DNA of 64,000 nt from Halichondria panicea (lineage: Eukaryota; Porifera; Demospongiae; Suberitida; Halichondriidae): assembly GCF_963675165.1 (NCBI RefSeq), contig NC_087377.1:15682198-15746197 (forward strand), written 5' to 3'. The notes below the pieces were generated by a model. It saw only the letters and a program-made list of their open reading frames with translations, was not told the origin of the DNA and did not search any database. Positions within the stretch are counted from its first letter, which is position 1. Each line of letters opens with the position of its first letter. A program made the position numbers and the translations under genes. Positions 38,266 through 51,411 of the stretch are shown one piece after another.

Positions 38266-38685
38266 AACACTGACTCAGGACGAGGAGGACTTTGACAAGT
38301 TCCTGGAGAGTGCCAAAGCTCAGCAGCTCTCACCCTCCACAATTAAAAGGTATCACTTTAACTGACTCTTACGATTATTCTAGTATTCATAATGTAAGTA
38401 TACGTGTGATGTGTGTGGTGTCCCTTTTATCATAGTTGAGCCATTTTGCTTTTAGCCAGTATAAATTATAGCTACTGTTATCATGTGATTTTCTTACCCC
38501 TTACTTCCTAAGTCCTCAAACTTCCACTCAGTATGACTATGATCATGTGACTCTTTAACCCCTCAGTTCCCGAGCCCCACCCCTCACTGTCTGACTTGAA
38601 AGAGGAGATAGACTTTGGATTCTGGGAGAAGGCGTCCACCCTACCCTCGGACAAGACCCCAACCAAGGACCTGAACTTGTTATGA
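38266..38685 (+). pseudogene. Gene X 3' exons, copy C, phase broken
   Basis: Exon 38266-38349 (TLTQDEEDFDKF, SPSTIK) and terminal exon 38567-38685 (DFGFWEKASTLPSDKT, KDLNLL) are both recognisable. The first is 84 nt instead of 80, which puts the terminal exon in the wrong frame. The fragment before it (GCTGATGAAGAACCTTCATC, about 37950-37980) resembles the end of the candidate first exon. Confidence 0.5.
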
Positions 38686-38811
38686 GACTGTTAATATTAT
38701 TTTGTCTGTTTTTGTACTATTTTCTGGCAATGTAATTATGTATGTACCACTTCATGTCATCATAATAACTATAATTAAAAGTCTGTTGCAACTTAATTTT
38801 CTCTTACCTGC

Positions 38812-38932
38812 TATAACGTGCAAATATTTAAGGCGTGGCTTCCGGTAAGCAGTCATTCCGCAAACATTGTGCAACGAAAAGAGGCCTATATCCACAAAAT
38901 ATAAATGCCTCAAAAATTTTGCGCTATACGGT
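38812..38932. mobile_element. Short inverted-repeat element between converging genes (before the 39-kb Kelch gene)
   Basis: This is the same insertion as at 13004-13121 and 18895-19014, ending GCGCTATACGGTA. Confidence 0.5.
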
Positions 38933-39044
38933 AATTAGCACTTATAGAGAAGAAATCAACAGTTCGAATAAAAATAAACGAAATATGTGAGAAAACTTTT
39001 TTCAAAAAGATGGTTAACAATGCACAACATATTACAATAACTAA

Positions 39045-41863
39045 TTAATCGCTTGTACAAAAGAAATCAACTGTTTGAAGATAATTACTAAATTGTTTTG
39101 TCTGTCCTCCGGCTACAATGACCTCTCCACTAGGAAGTACTGAGCATGTGCAGTAGTATCGTGCAGTAGGCATGTCTCCCACTTTCACCCACCTCCTGGT
39201 GTCAGGCTGGTAGAGGTGGATCGATGAACTTGGGTGGTATCTGTCGTCGTGTCCACCAACGGCTAATAGTGACCTCCCAATACTGAGAGAAGCTGAACGC
39301 ACGAGTGGTACTTCCTGTAAAGTCTGCCAGAGAGTGGGTGTGTCCAGGTTAGAAAGGGTCTTTGCAATGAGTTCATTGAGGTCGACGTGGTGCACTGTCT
39401 TGGTTGAGCTAGTGTGATCCCACCCTCCCATTAGGTAGAGGGTGTTTCCTATGAGAGTCGATTTCAGTACTGATCGTGGGTTGGGTAGTGACTGAGCAAT
39501 GTACCATCTTCTTGATGCTACGTCCAACACCTCCACAGAGGAGGAGGAACGTTTTTTATCATCATACCCACCAGCTACAATGATGTGGTTGTTGAAAGAG
39601 ACAGCTGTTGAGGAAGAACGAGCAATGTTCATTGGTGGGTACGGGTGAGTCCATTTCCCTGACTCAAAAACTGCAAATTGATTGGTGAGTTTGTTGTTTC
39701 TTAGATCACGTCCTCCCACCAGCACTAGTCTATTAGCGAGTGATGTCATAGCGACGTACTTGACAGTGTACAATGGTAGTTTGGTCCATTGATCTTGCTC
39801 GAGCTTCATCACTGTACACCTGTCACGATCATTGACTGCCTCACCTCCACCAACATACACCGTGTCACCGATGACAACACTCTGTACCGAGGTACCCATC
39901 TTGATTGGCATGTCTTTTCCTCTTCTCCATTTCAGAGTGAGTGGAGGTCTCAACTCTCTGGGAGGGGGACCCTGAATAATGAATGAGTGTAATTAGGATA
40001 GTGTCTACTAACAAGCGAGTGTTTCTTGTAGCAATAATTGCATGCACACTAAATCACTTTCTCTAATTAGCTTAAGAGGCCACGCCCACCAGTCTAATAG
40101 AATGTACAGTACGATTATAAGAGATCAAAGCTTCTACTATAGCTCTGCAATAATATAATGGTGCATTTTGTCTCACCTGTCTCTGCTGTTGAATGATGGC
40201 GTCTCTCCTGACCAGCTCAGCATCTTTGTGCTCAACCTGTTCCCTGTGTGCCTGTACAGGGGAACGTCGGTGGAAATCAAACACAGACGTGAATAACATT
40301 AGAGAAAATTCTACAACAGAACGAGACAATATTCACTAAAGGAAGTACATAATTATAGGCACACTCAAACGGATGTGTAGTTACGGCTTAACACATGAGA
40401 CAGCATCCATGCATGTTAAGGTACACTGCAATACTATTGTTGCTGTGGGAATCTCATTCACACACTACATGTACGCACCTTCTTGACTGGTTGAGTGTCC
40501 TTTGACTCCCTCTTTGTTGCCTCCACTGTGTCTAAGCCCCTCGTCAGGTCCGCATCTAAAGTAAAAGAAAATCGATACCAACATTAATAGACGGATATGA
40601 TTTTTTCGTTAGGGTTACGGTTAGCTGAAACGTAAAACACATACTTATCATTGACTCACAGATGTCCCTGGCAGATGGTCTCTTCCTCATGTCTTCTTGC
40701 AAACAACTGTCGATAAGCTTCCTCAACCTGTGTGTGTGAGGGATCTGGGCAACATGGAATGATCGATCTTCCACAGATTTGATCGTCTTCAGCTTGCAAA
40801 CAATCTGCATCATAATCGCCCCAAGAGAGAACACATCCAAGCTATTATCGTAATTATCCTTGTCCAATCGAATAGCCTCGATAGGTAGATACCCCATACG
40901 GTGACCAATGGCTGTGAGGGTGTGGCTAAGCTTGGAGGGATCGTATAGCCGTGACATGCCAAAGTCGGATATCTTTGCGACAGGCACTGGTCGTGTAAGC
41001 TTCAGCAAGACGTTATCCCCACAGAGGTCACGATGGATAATCTGCTTGCTGTGAATGTAGGCCAGACCACAAGCCATGTCTTTGGAGAGGCTAATTTCAC
41101 ATTCGCTAGTGAGGGACTCTTCATCAAGGCCAGAGAAATAGGATCTCAGATTGCAATCCATCAGCTCAACAACGAGGATTGTACCACCTGATTTGGGATG
41201 CTTAGCAGTCGCCAAAAACTGAACAACGTTTGGGTGCTGGAACGACTTGAGAAAATCACTCTCACGATCAATTGCATCGCTAGCTTCTTCGTTTTTACCG
41301 ACTGGAATACTTGCCTGCATCTCCATAGCAATCTGATGTAGAAGTTTGATAGCACAAGGATTGCCCTTGAAGCTGCCTTTGAAGACTGCTCCAAAAGCAC
41401 CACTACCGAGTGGTTCGTCTAGGAAAACAGTTAGATCATCGTTGATCAACTGGTGATTTTCATCAACTAAAGAATAGTGTGTGCATGAGGTTGAAAGATA
41501 ACGTATTAACATGTATAATCATGTATTAATGTGCCATTGGTACTTACCCTGTAATTTTATTCTTTTAGGATTGCTTGCACTAGGATGATCTTTCTCGATG
41601 GTCTGGGCTATGTGAACTTCACCCACGATGGGACTTGACAAAGCCTCCACCATCTCTTTCCAGCTCTTCCCTCCTTCATTAAGCCATTTACTCAAACCCT
41701 CACGATAGCAGTCATCAGGATTGTTGCTCCATTCTTTCCCGATGCTGTGGATTGTAGCCTGGGGTACGTCAAGAATAAGCAAGATGTTTCGCCATTTGAT
41801 TCGAGCATCAAACGTGACGAGGTACAATTTCTTCAGATCTGCTATTGTGAGATAGTCAGACAT
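39045..41863 (-). CDS. Death-kinase-coil-Kelch protein, 733 aa
   Basis: Exons in transcription order: 41548-41863, 40660-41466, 40479-40555, 40177-40251 and 39045-39971. They total 2202 nt in one open frame. The Death domain (residues about 1-95) differs from its paralogues in several helices (ADLKKLYLVTFDARIKW, GGKSWKEMVEALS). The kinase loop is GSGAFG with CAIKLL, HRDLCGDN and DFGM intact, and LPIEAI replaces LPLEAI. The Kelch propeller has its own set of loop residues (for example KMGTS, GGGEAVND, TVKYVAM). The Death-domain exon end (SNPKRIKLQ) is shared with the 13-16 kb gene, whereas its kinase C-lobe is closest to the 2.4-6.5 kb gene, suggesting a recombinant origin. The ATG may be preceded by a further in-frame ATG at 41951-41953. 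Confidence 0.82.
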
Positions 41864-42403
41864 CTTCTCTGTAAAAGATAAGTATGAATGTATAGAGCCA
41901 AAAACTGCATCTGAATCATGTACATTGTAATCAGTGCTGTCTGCACTACTCACTGATTAATTAAATCCAGAGACTTTATTCAGATCACAGCAAGTAGAAA
42001 AACAATACATGTACCGAGATACGCCCCCTTTTTCTATAACAATTGAATCAGCAAATCACGTTTTGAAGTCAGACTTTCCAGCCACTAGATCTACATGCAG
42101 TAAACAGTGCTGTCTGCACTCACTGATAATAATCCAGAGGCTCTGTACAGTACAGTATATTCACAGCATGATACAGAAATACAGAAAAACAGCAGCTAAC
42201 AAGACACGCCCTCTTTCTCTGCAGAATAAACAATAATCTGTCACGTGCAATAACACATGTGCAATATGATAATAATTATATCTACATTGCTAACCACGTA
42301 ATAGGTGATTCCAGAGAAACAGAAAAGAAGAAATTGTGCATTCAGTTTTGAAGCTCTGAACAAGTGGTCAAACTATTTGTCTGTATTGGTGGAGGCTGAA
42401 GAC
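41864..42403. promoter_or_regulatory. Divergent promoter region before USF-like copy D, E-box
   Basis: CACGTG is at 42242-42247 (GTCACGTG). The second box of the pair has become CCACGTAA (about 42295). The usual CTGAACAAGTGGTCAAACTA block lies just before the first exon. Confidence 0.5.
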
Positions 42404-43240
42404 ATGAGTCCATGGACAGGGACTACTGAGGAACCTTCATCAAGAACATTAACAAGGTACAGTTATTCATAAAATTTTAATTACAAAGCAAGAGGTCATT
42501 TCTTTTTGGAGGTTTAGAAAAATTCCTGGTGTCGCATATTTAGAGGGTCGCATCTAATTGGAGGTTACTCTACTATCCTCGATTATAGGCTGCTTAAAAT
42601 TATATTGTTTCTAGCGGCCTGGAATCGAGGCTGTGGTTTGACCTCTATTTAGGACGCAACATAAAAAAATAATTGTCACACGCAGCAGTCGCTACTTTTA
42701 GAGGTCAGAAAATTACCTAAGATCAGAGGGTGTCGCATATTTGGAGGGTTGCCTTAAATTGAACAAGTACGGTACTTGTGTATAATGTGTACTTGGTTAT
42801 AATGTGGACCCTAACTTTGGTCTTGTGCATGATACCCAGGTATGTACCCACACAGAGTTCACACCAAGTAACATAAAAGCAAACACTTAAAAACTGTTTT
42901 AATACAGAGATACTACACGTAGGGACAGAGCCGACCGACGTGGAGACGGTTACTATCGCTACTGAAGAGGTGGTACCCAGTTCACAGTTTCTAAGTCAGA
43001 GTGATGATGGGGAGAGTGTGGAGCAGCTACAGGCCAGTGACTTGGGCCCTAACTTTGGCCTTGTGCATGATACCCAGGTAACACACACACACACAGTTCA
43101 CACCAAGTAACAGAAAAACTAGCACTTAAAAACGCTTTTTTAAAGGTATCCGGCTTCTAAGATGTTTCGTTTTCGTATTATTAACGCTTTCGTGTTACAT
43201 GTTAGAATTTGCATGATGGTAACTACCTCCCAAATAACGA

Positions 43241-43271
<31 letters not shown>

Positions 43272-43921
43272 TTGTTCCCGCCCACTCACACAGGAGGTCC
43301 ACACGCTAACTAGCGATGATGGTTTGCCCTCTGACATGACCTCTGAGGATGGCTCCACCCTCAACGCTATAGGCCACGCCCTCATCCAGATGCAGCAAGG
43401 TGGACAGACCACCCCCTCATCTCAGTTCCTCATCACTAGGAGCACCTCATCTGGTTCAGAGTCTGGGCAAAAATTAATGGTGAATAAAGAAGACCAAATT
43501 TATCAGTGTGACGATTGCTTTTTTGCCAAATCCAAAAGTTATAATCCTCGATAAGTTATCCAAGTGCTTGTACATACTAATTACATGTAGAACCATGAGT
43601 ATTATTGCTAATGTTTGATATAAAATAATTATAAAATAAGGTTTCTTGGAAGTGGTGTTGAAAAATAGTCAGTTTTTACTATGTTGTTGTGTGTGTTGAG
43701 GTCCTCTGTATGTGATGATCCCACCATCCAGTAGTGCTGAGATACTGCATGCAATGGGTCGACCTATAGCACCCAAGATGAGCGGGATATCAACTATGGA
43801 TTATCACACGGCCGACCCCATCGTTCAAATGCAGTTGTGAGTACACAGTTCATGTGATTGCCTACCTCTGCATAACATGTATGACAGTATGTTAGGAAAA
43901 GCATCATTCTTGCTACATACA

Positions 43922-45315
43922 CAGGGTTCTACCTACAGTGGTCGTTTAGGTAAGCTGCGACCACCACTAGATATTTTCCGACCACCACTTAGCCTTTCCG
44001 ACCACTGCTTTACATTCTACAAGTGCTGGCTAGTCCAGTTTAGCTGCTAGTCTTCGCTTACCAGTTTTACTGTCTTGATGTGCCTTATATAGAGCTAACT
44101 ATTAATTGAACTCTACTTCATGACCAGAACAATTAATTGAATTAATTGAAGCTGCAGCATGGCTTTGTTGAGTTCGAGGAGTACTGCAGCTAGCTAGCAG
44201 CTATACTCTGCCTTAAAACAGGGAGTTGGACCACCTGCTAAGGAAAAGACAAGCTAGAGAGTGAGCAACTGGGTGCAGTTAACACTTCCAAGTAATGATT
44301 ATGACCCGGCCTGCGATGAAGAAATCTTAGTATAGCGCCATACTGTACTGATGCAAGTACAACAATGTACATATATAATTATTTCAGCTACAGTACCCAT
44401 CAATAAAAAATTCCCGTTCCGTTTGCGTAAAACGCACAATTCCGGTTTAAACGCATAAAAAAAAAACGCATAATGAACGCATTGTATTATGCAAAACGCT
44501 ACCGTTTTCACGCATGTGCAGAAAAATTGCTGAGTAAGCAGATTCGTTAACTTGTGATCGTGCAGTGCAGTGTAGCAGTAGCTAGCTAGCTAGCTTGTGT
44601 ACTACAGTATAGCTGATTGTCTAGCGCTTTAATCCTCTTAGTTAGCTTATAGATGCTATTTTGCAACAGTGGACCGTTTCCCCAGTTGTTCTCGGTCTCA
44701 CATCAGCCCCAAGACTAAGTTGCCCTCCATGCAAGTTATTTGTGACCTGGAATGACCGTTTTTGAAGACCATCGTCTCTTCTCCAGTATGTCTGACTGCG
44801 TACTTTATAATAACTAGCTAGCTAGCTAGCTCATTGTACTACAAATCATACAGTATCATTGTCAGGGTTCTATCTAGAAGAAATATTTTGTGGGGGGAAG
44901 CCTAAGGGGGGTCCAGGGGTCCTCCCCCGGAAAATTTTTTATTCTAGATGGCCAGAGACGCAATTTGAGCCAAATAAGGTGGAAGGTTTGGGGGGGAAGC
45001 TTCCCCCTGCCCCCCCCCCCCCACTAGATAGAACCCTGATTGTGTAAGTAATTTCAATTTTTCATGATGACGTCACCATTTTAATTTATAATGAGAAATT
45101 GGTCGCGTTGTGCATCCAGTTTAACGCTACCGTTTATACGTGCGTTTTTAGAAACGGAACGGAAACTTTTTATTGATGTATACTGTATATACTTACATGG
45201 CTTACAACACATGCTTGTTCAAATTTGTGTCTCCCTTCTCGTACACACCCCCCTGCATGGGCAAATTGTCCCCCATCATTTTTAACCACCTCTCAAAATT
45301 CCTGGGCAGAACCCT
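43922..45315. mobile_element. Nested inverted-repeat elements in USF-like copy D
   Basis: This has the same three-level nest as 8973-10405: outer ends CAGGGTTCTACC and GGCAGAACCCTG, middle element 44398-45178, inner element 44873-45038 (shorter in the G/C-run part). The insertion point is identical, so copies A and D descend from one already-inserted unit. Confidence 0.75.
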
Positions 45316-45318
45316 GCA

Positions 45319-45502
45319 TACCGTATTACTAGAATACTTTGCTGTTGGTGAAAAACCTTTGCGAATCAGCCAAATCGGCAACCCTTTGCGATCTAACTAT
45401 TGCGTTCTGGCAAGGATCGTGTGTATTTACCCAAAATTAGGTTTTGCAATTTTATTGTTTAAAAATTCGCATATGCTCGTAAAACATTCTAGTAATACGG
45501 TA
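45319..45502. mobile_element. Short inverted-repeat element in a USF-like intron (copy D)
   Basis: It has the same ends as 10408-10592 and directly adjoins the nested element. Confidence 0.6.
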
Positions 45503-47412
45503 ACTGTGAGGAGTGTTGTTATTATGGTGGTTGGTTTGCAGGTCTGGGGATATGGCGGCCAACAGGGAAGCTCAGAGGAAGGCTACACACAATGAAGGTG
45601 ATGCAAATTCAATACTGAAAGTTAGAGTGTACAACAGATGTACATGTACGTACGTGGTCATAATCAAATAGAAGCATTTCCCACAAAGTACAGTTACGAA
45701 GCTTTAACATCAAATCTGCCACTTTTAAAACTAATGACTTATTTGTTGTATGGAGGCTATCCATCCATGCTGTAACGTCTTAATAATTAAGTATGCCTTG
45801 ACTGTACAGTAGGTGTACGTGTGTGTGTGAGGTCAAGGTTCATTCATTTTGCCAATTGGCTCAGCTTCATTGTACATGCCCTAAACACGATAATTACCGG
45901 TTGTTGTTGTTCTTCCCACGCCCAGTTGAGCGTCGGCGTCGGGACAGGATCAACGAGCTCATCAAGATACTGGCTCAGATAGTGCCTGCTTGTCAGAAGA
46001 AAGACGCAACTATACTGGTTCCATTGTCGGGGTGAGTGTGTGTGTCTGTTCATGTGTATACTAAAGTACTATTGAAAGCCATCGAAATAACTACTAACTT
46101 GGTTTTTTTTAAGCCTAAATTTCTTAATATTATTGCTAAGCTTTTTTAAGCATGCATTAGTGTAGAGCCCAGTGTTATGTTAGTAGTAGCATAGAATCCA
46201 GCAGAGGCCATCGTATATAACACATGTAGTTAGTTATACATAAAATATAATTGCTATTTTTTAACAGCAACTAAGTATGTTTTTTTGTTATCTCCACGTA
46301 CATGTCTCACCCTCACGTCATGTTTCCCTGACTGCAGTATGTGTACAGCAAGGGAACGGTACTGGACAAGACAGTGGACTACTTGAAAAAGCTCGTATTT
46401 CAATCCTCTCAACAATAGTGTATAGTATATTATAATATAATAATAATAGTATATCCTCCATTGCGAGCACGACCACTTCTCCGTCCACTCCTGTACCGAA
46501 ATCCTCCATGCTGTCACAAGCCAACAACAATGGCGGGGGTGGTGGTGGTGGTGGTCTCTCTGCCGCGGCTGCTGCTAGTCTGCTCAACACTCTGATTCTG
46601 GCTCAGAATGTGCTCACAAGCAACTCAAGTGCTGGTAGCCCCGGGCAAGATTCAATGTCTATGGAAACGGTGGACCAATCCTCTCAACAGTAGTGTACAG
46701 TATATTATAATTGTGGACTGTTTATACTGTTCTAGTTTTAACGTGTGTTTTTTAGTAATCTCTCCTTCACTTACTATAGCTACATTGTCAGTATTATTAT
46801 GTATACATAGTTTTTATACATGATATTTGTGTGGAGCTCTTTGAGAAAAATATTGTAGCAAAGCCCATTTATATGTAACCACGCCCATTATAATTATGTG
46901 CAGCCTAGCCTCCATCTCAAGCCGCACTTCCTCGAAAGTTGGCCTGGTAAGACACTGCTTGTGCATTGCTAACCATTAGCTGGCATTGAGAAGAACCTTC
47001 ATCAAGAACAAGGTACGTGTGTATAATGTGTAGTTATGCAGTGCAATGAGTCCACTGTGTACTATTGAATGTACAGTACAAAGAATGGGAACCTAGCATG
47101 CTTACTAGTCTGTATGTACATGCACTTGTATACAAGGTATGCTTCAATGTATGCAGTTTAGGTGTGTACAGGGAAACGTGTGTCAATTGAGAACACTAGC
47201 TCACAATATTTGTACATGACATTGTACAGTACGTGTACCAGACCCTTCATCACACTACCAATTTGAATGTGTCCATGTGTTGTTTATCCTGGCTACAGGA
47301 CACTGCCGAGGGTAGCACTTCAGTGCTCTAGTTCTAATTGTAGATTGACTGATCGATTTGTCTTCTGTACTATTGTTTGATTTTTCTGCCCCTCATCTTT
47401 TCCGGCCCCCAG

Positions 47413-47944
47413 TTATGCGGCCATTTTTCAGCCCGGCCAAGTGTTGAGGAGACAAGAAGAGGCACTGAGAATGGAGGTAGAGGTACAGAGTACATTAGCT
47501 GGAAAATGCATTTGTGTCATACTTTGTAGAGTCCCTTAAAGTCATTCAAGGTCAGCTATAGTGTGTCCTATTTGAGGTGTGCAATGTACAATCATGTACG
47601 ACCCCCCCCCCACACACACACACACACACACACCTTTAGGCGTACTATGCTGCTAAGAAGGCCACTCAGTGTGACTATGACCGTGTGACTCTTTAACCCC
47701 TCAGTTCCATTAGGATAACTGGGGGCCGGAAAAGATAAGCCTACTATGCTGCTAAGAAAGAGAGGGGCCTCACGTAAACTGGCCACTCAGTGTGACTATG
47801 ATCATGTGAATCTTTAACCCCTCAGTTCCCGAGCCCCACCCCTCACTGTCTGACTCGGAAGAGGAGATAGACTTTGTATTCTGTGAGAAGGCGTCCACCC
47901 TACCCTCGGACAAGACCCCAACCAAGGACCTGAACTTGTTATGA
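47413..47944 (+). pseudogene. Gene X 3' exons, copy D, with an extra coiled-coil exon and lost TLTQDEED exon
   Basis: At 47297 the conserved intron ending GGCTACAG is followed by GACACTGCCGAGGGTAG instead of the TLTQDEED exon, so a different segment has been joined in. That segment brings an exon-like 47413-47482 (YAAIFQPGQVLRRQEEALRM) and about 47640 (AYYAAKK). The terminal exon 47826-47944 (SDSEEEIDF, KDLNLL) is intact. No continuous frame through all parts was found. Confidence 0.4.
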
Positions 47945-48144
47945 GACTGTTAAATATTATTTTGTCTGTTTTTGTACTATTTTCTGGCAATGTAATTATG
48001 TATGTACCACTTCATGTCATCATAATAACTATAATTATATGCGATAAAATTCTGTTGCAACTTAATTGTCTCAACATAATAAAAAGAATATCAATATCAT
48101 TATAAACTCATCGCACAATTAAAGAGAAACAATTAACAAAATAA

Positions 48145-50528
48145 CTAATTACTTATACACAAGAAATCAACAGTTCGAATATAATCAGTAATTATAAACA
48201 GTTTTGCACTTGTCAGTCCTCCGGCTACAATGACCTCTCCACTAGGAAGTACTGAGCATGTGCAGCTGTATCGTGCAGTAGGCAGGTCTCCCACTTTCAC
48301 CCACCTCCTGGTGTCAGGCTGGTAGAGGTGGATCGATGAACTTGAGTTGTCTCTGTCGTCCTCTCCACCAACGGCTAATAGTGACCTCTCAATACTGAGA
48401 GGAGCTGAGAACACGAGTGGTACTTCCTGTAAGGTCTGCCAGGGAGTGGGTGTGTCCAGGTTGGAAAGGGCCTTTGCGATGAGTTCATTGAGGTGGACGT
48501 GATGCACTGTCTTGGTTATCTCAGTGTGATCCCACCCTCCCATTAGGTAGAGGGTGTTTCCTATGAGAGTCGATTTCAGTTCTGATCGTGGGTTAGGTAG
48601 TGACTGAGCAATGTACCATCTTCTTAATGCCACGTCCAACACCTCCACAGAGGAGATACGTCCTTTATCATCACGCCCACCAGCTACAATGATGTGGTTG
48701 TTGAAGGAGAAAGCTGTTGAGGAATCACGAGCAATGTTCATTGGTGGGTACGGGTGAGTCCATTCCCCTGACTCAAATACTGCAAGCTGATTGGTGGGTT
48801 TGTTGTTTCTTGGATCACGTCCTCCCACCAGCACTAGTCGATTAGCGAGTGATGTCATAGCAAAGTACTTGGCAGTGTACTCTGGTAGTTTGGTCCATTG
48901 ATCTTGCTCGAGCTTCATCACTGTACACCTGTCACGACCATTGTCTGCATAGCCTCCACCAACATACACCGTGTCACCGATAACAACACTCTGTACCGAG
49001 GTACCCATCTTGATTGGCATGTCTTTTCCTCTTTTCCATTTCAGAGTGAGTGGAGGTCTCAACTCTCTGGGAGGGGGACCCTGAATAATGAATGAGTGTA
49101 ATTAGGATAGTGTCTACTAACAAGCGAGTGTTACTTGTAGCAATAATTGCATGCACACTAAATCACTTTCTCTAATTAGCTTAAGAGGCCACGCCCACCA
49201 GTCTAATAGAATGTACAGTACGATTATAAGAGATCAAAGCTTCTACTATAGCTCTGCAATGATATAATGGTGCGTTTTGTCTCACCTTTCTCTGCTGTTG
49301 AATGATGGCGTCTCTCCTGACCAGCTCAGCATCTTTGTGCTTATTCTGTTCCCTGTGTGCCTGTACAGGGGAACGTTGGTGAAAAAATTCTACAACAGAA
49401 GGAGACATTCTTCACTAAAGGAAGTACATAATTATAGGCACACTCAAACGGATGTGTAGTTACGGCTTAACACATGAGACAGCATCCATGCATGTTAAGG
49501 TACAATACTATTGTTACTGTGGGAATCTCATTATCACACTACATGTACGCACTTTCTTGACCGGTTGAGTGTCCTTTGACTCCTTCTTTGTTGCCTCCAC
49601 TGGGTCCGAGCTTGTTGTTAGGTAAGTATCTAAAATCGATACCAACATTAATAGAAGGATATGATTTTTTCGTTAGGGTTACAGTTAGCTAAAACGTAAA
49701 ACACATAATATACTTATCATTGACTCACAGATGTCCCTGGCAGATGGTCTCCTCCTCATGTCTTCTTGCAAACAACTGTCGATAAGCTTCCTCAACCTGT
49801 GTGTGTGAGGTATCTGGGCAACTCCACAGATTTGATCGTCTTCAGCTTGCAAACAATCTGCATCATAATCGCCCCAAGAGAGAACACATCCAAGCTATTA
49901 TCGTAAATATCCTTGTCCAATCGAATAGCCTCGAGAGGTAGATACCCCATACGGTGACCAACGGCCGTGAGGGTGTGGCTAAGCTTGGAGGGATCGTATA
50001 GCCGTGACATGCCAAAGTCGGAATTCTTTGCAACAGGCACTGGTCGTGTAAGCTTCAGCAAAACGTTATCGCCACAGAGGTCACGGTGGATAATCTTCTT
50101 GCTGTGAATATAGGCCAGACCACAAGCCATGTCTTTGGACAGGCTAATTTCACATTCGCTACTGATAGACTCTTCACCAAGGCCGGAGAAATAGGATCTC
50201 AGATTGCAATCCATCAGCTCAACAACGAGGATTGTACCACCTGATTTGGGGTGCTTAGTAGTCGACAAATACAGAACAACGTTTGGGTGCTGGAGTGACT
50301 GGAGATACTCACACTCACGATCAAATGCTTTGCTAGCTTCTTCACTTTTACTGGCTGGGAAACCTGTCTGCATTTCTACAGCCTCGTAAATCAGAAGTTT
50401 GACCGCACAAATCTCGCCCCTGTAGCTGCCTTTGAAGACTGCTCCAAATGCACCTTTACCGAGAGGTTCGTCTAAGAAAACAGTCAAATCATCGTTGATC
50501 TTCTGGCGGTTTTGGTCAACTGTAGAAC

Positions 50529-50599
<71 letters not shown>

Positions 50600-51006
50600 A
50601 TGAGAGGGACCCGGGTGAATATTATAGTAGCTAGCTAATAAACTAAGCATCATGTATGAGATATGCATTCCTGTGCTGAACTAGTGCTTACCCTCTGACT
50701 TCACATCAGTAGGATTGCTTGCATCAGTAGACTGTAGATGATCTTTCTCGATGGTCCTTGCTATGTCACTGTGGCCCACAATAGGACTTGACAAAGCTTT
50801 GACAACATCTTCCCAGCTTCTCTCACTACCTTTCAGCCATTCTTTCAAACCCTCACGATAGCAGTCATCAGGATCATCTCTCCATTTTGTACCAATGCTG
50901 TCGATGGTATTTTAAGAACTAGCAAGAAGTTTCGCCACTTGATTCGAGCATCAAACGTAGCTATGTATAGATCTCCTAGATCTGCTATTGTGAGATAGTC
51001 AGACAT
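48145..51006 (-). pseudogene. Death-kinase-coil-Kelch gene with two frame-breaking deletions
   Basis: Exons in transcription order: 50692-51006, 49729-50519, 49553-49629, 49286-49360 and 48145-49080. The Death exon is 10 nt shorter than the 34.3-kb paralogue (ATCCGAGGGT missing between direct GGTAT repeats near 50908), shifting frame after LLVLKIPS. The kinase exon is 791 nt instead of 807: 16 nt are missing near 49820 (GGGCAAC joined to TCCACAG), giving LPRYLTHTG and a stop. The residue before the DFG motif is also changed (AKNSDFG for AKISDFG). The Kelch exon itself is open and complete (312 codons including stop) with its own loop residues. Confidence 0.78.
50531..50597. repeat. Long (GT)n microsatellite
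   Basis: About 33 uninterrupted GT units lie in the intron between the Death and kinase exons of the 48-51 kb gene. A shorter (GT)n tract sits at the matching place in the 34-kb paralogue (34174-34205). Confidence 0.9.
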
Positions 51007-51411
51007 CTTCTCTGTAGAGTGTGGAATAAGATAAGCAATGATATACATGTAATTATGTATCAATATTTGGTGTGTGCAAATTATATCATCAAAACCATGT
51101 ACCGTAGATCTATATGCAGAAAATAAAACAGTGCTGTCTGCACTTACTGATAATAATCCAGAGCTACAGTATCTTCACAGCTTGATACCAGGCACGATAC
51201 AGAAGTACAGGACAACAGTTAGCTCAGCTACAACGAGACCCTCCCTCTTTCTCTGCAGAATAAACAATAGCTGTCACATGCGATAACATTGCTAAACCAC
51301 GTGGCTGGTCTTTCACTGCACTAGCTAGAGAGAAGAAGAAATTATGCTGTCAATTTTGAAGCTCTGAGCAAGTGGTCAAACTATTTGTCTGTATTGGTGG
51401 AGGCTGAAGAC
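51007..51411. promoter_or_regulatory. Divergent promoter region before USF-like copy E, E-box
   Basis: CACGTG is at 51298-51303 within CCACGTGG. The upstream member of the pair is CACATG here (about 51276). The block is otherwise closely similar to the unit 1 promoter. Confidence 0.5.

Larger units (their letters stand above)
42404..46693 (+). pseudogene. USF-like factor, copy D, several frame lesions
   Basis: Exons: 42404-42456, 42908-43077 (9 nt shorter than copy C, in frame), 43294-43479 (5 nt longer, so out of phase with the next), 43701-43836, 45542-45597, 45926 to about 46033 and 46340 onward. The bHLH basic region VERRRRDRIN is intact, but two extra nt in KKDATIL shift the frame to a stop within a few codons. 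After helix 2 the frame reads VFQSSQQ and stops near 46418, because a fragment of the gene's own C-terminal end (SSQQ stop) has moved next to helix 2. The Ser/Gly/Ala tail follows as a separate open frame, 46508-46693. Confidence 0.68.
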
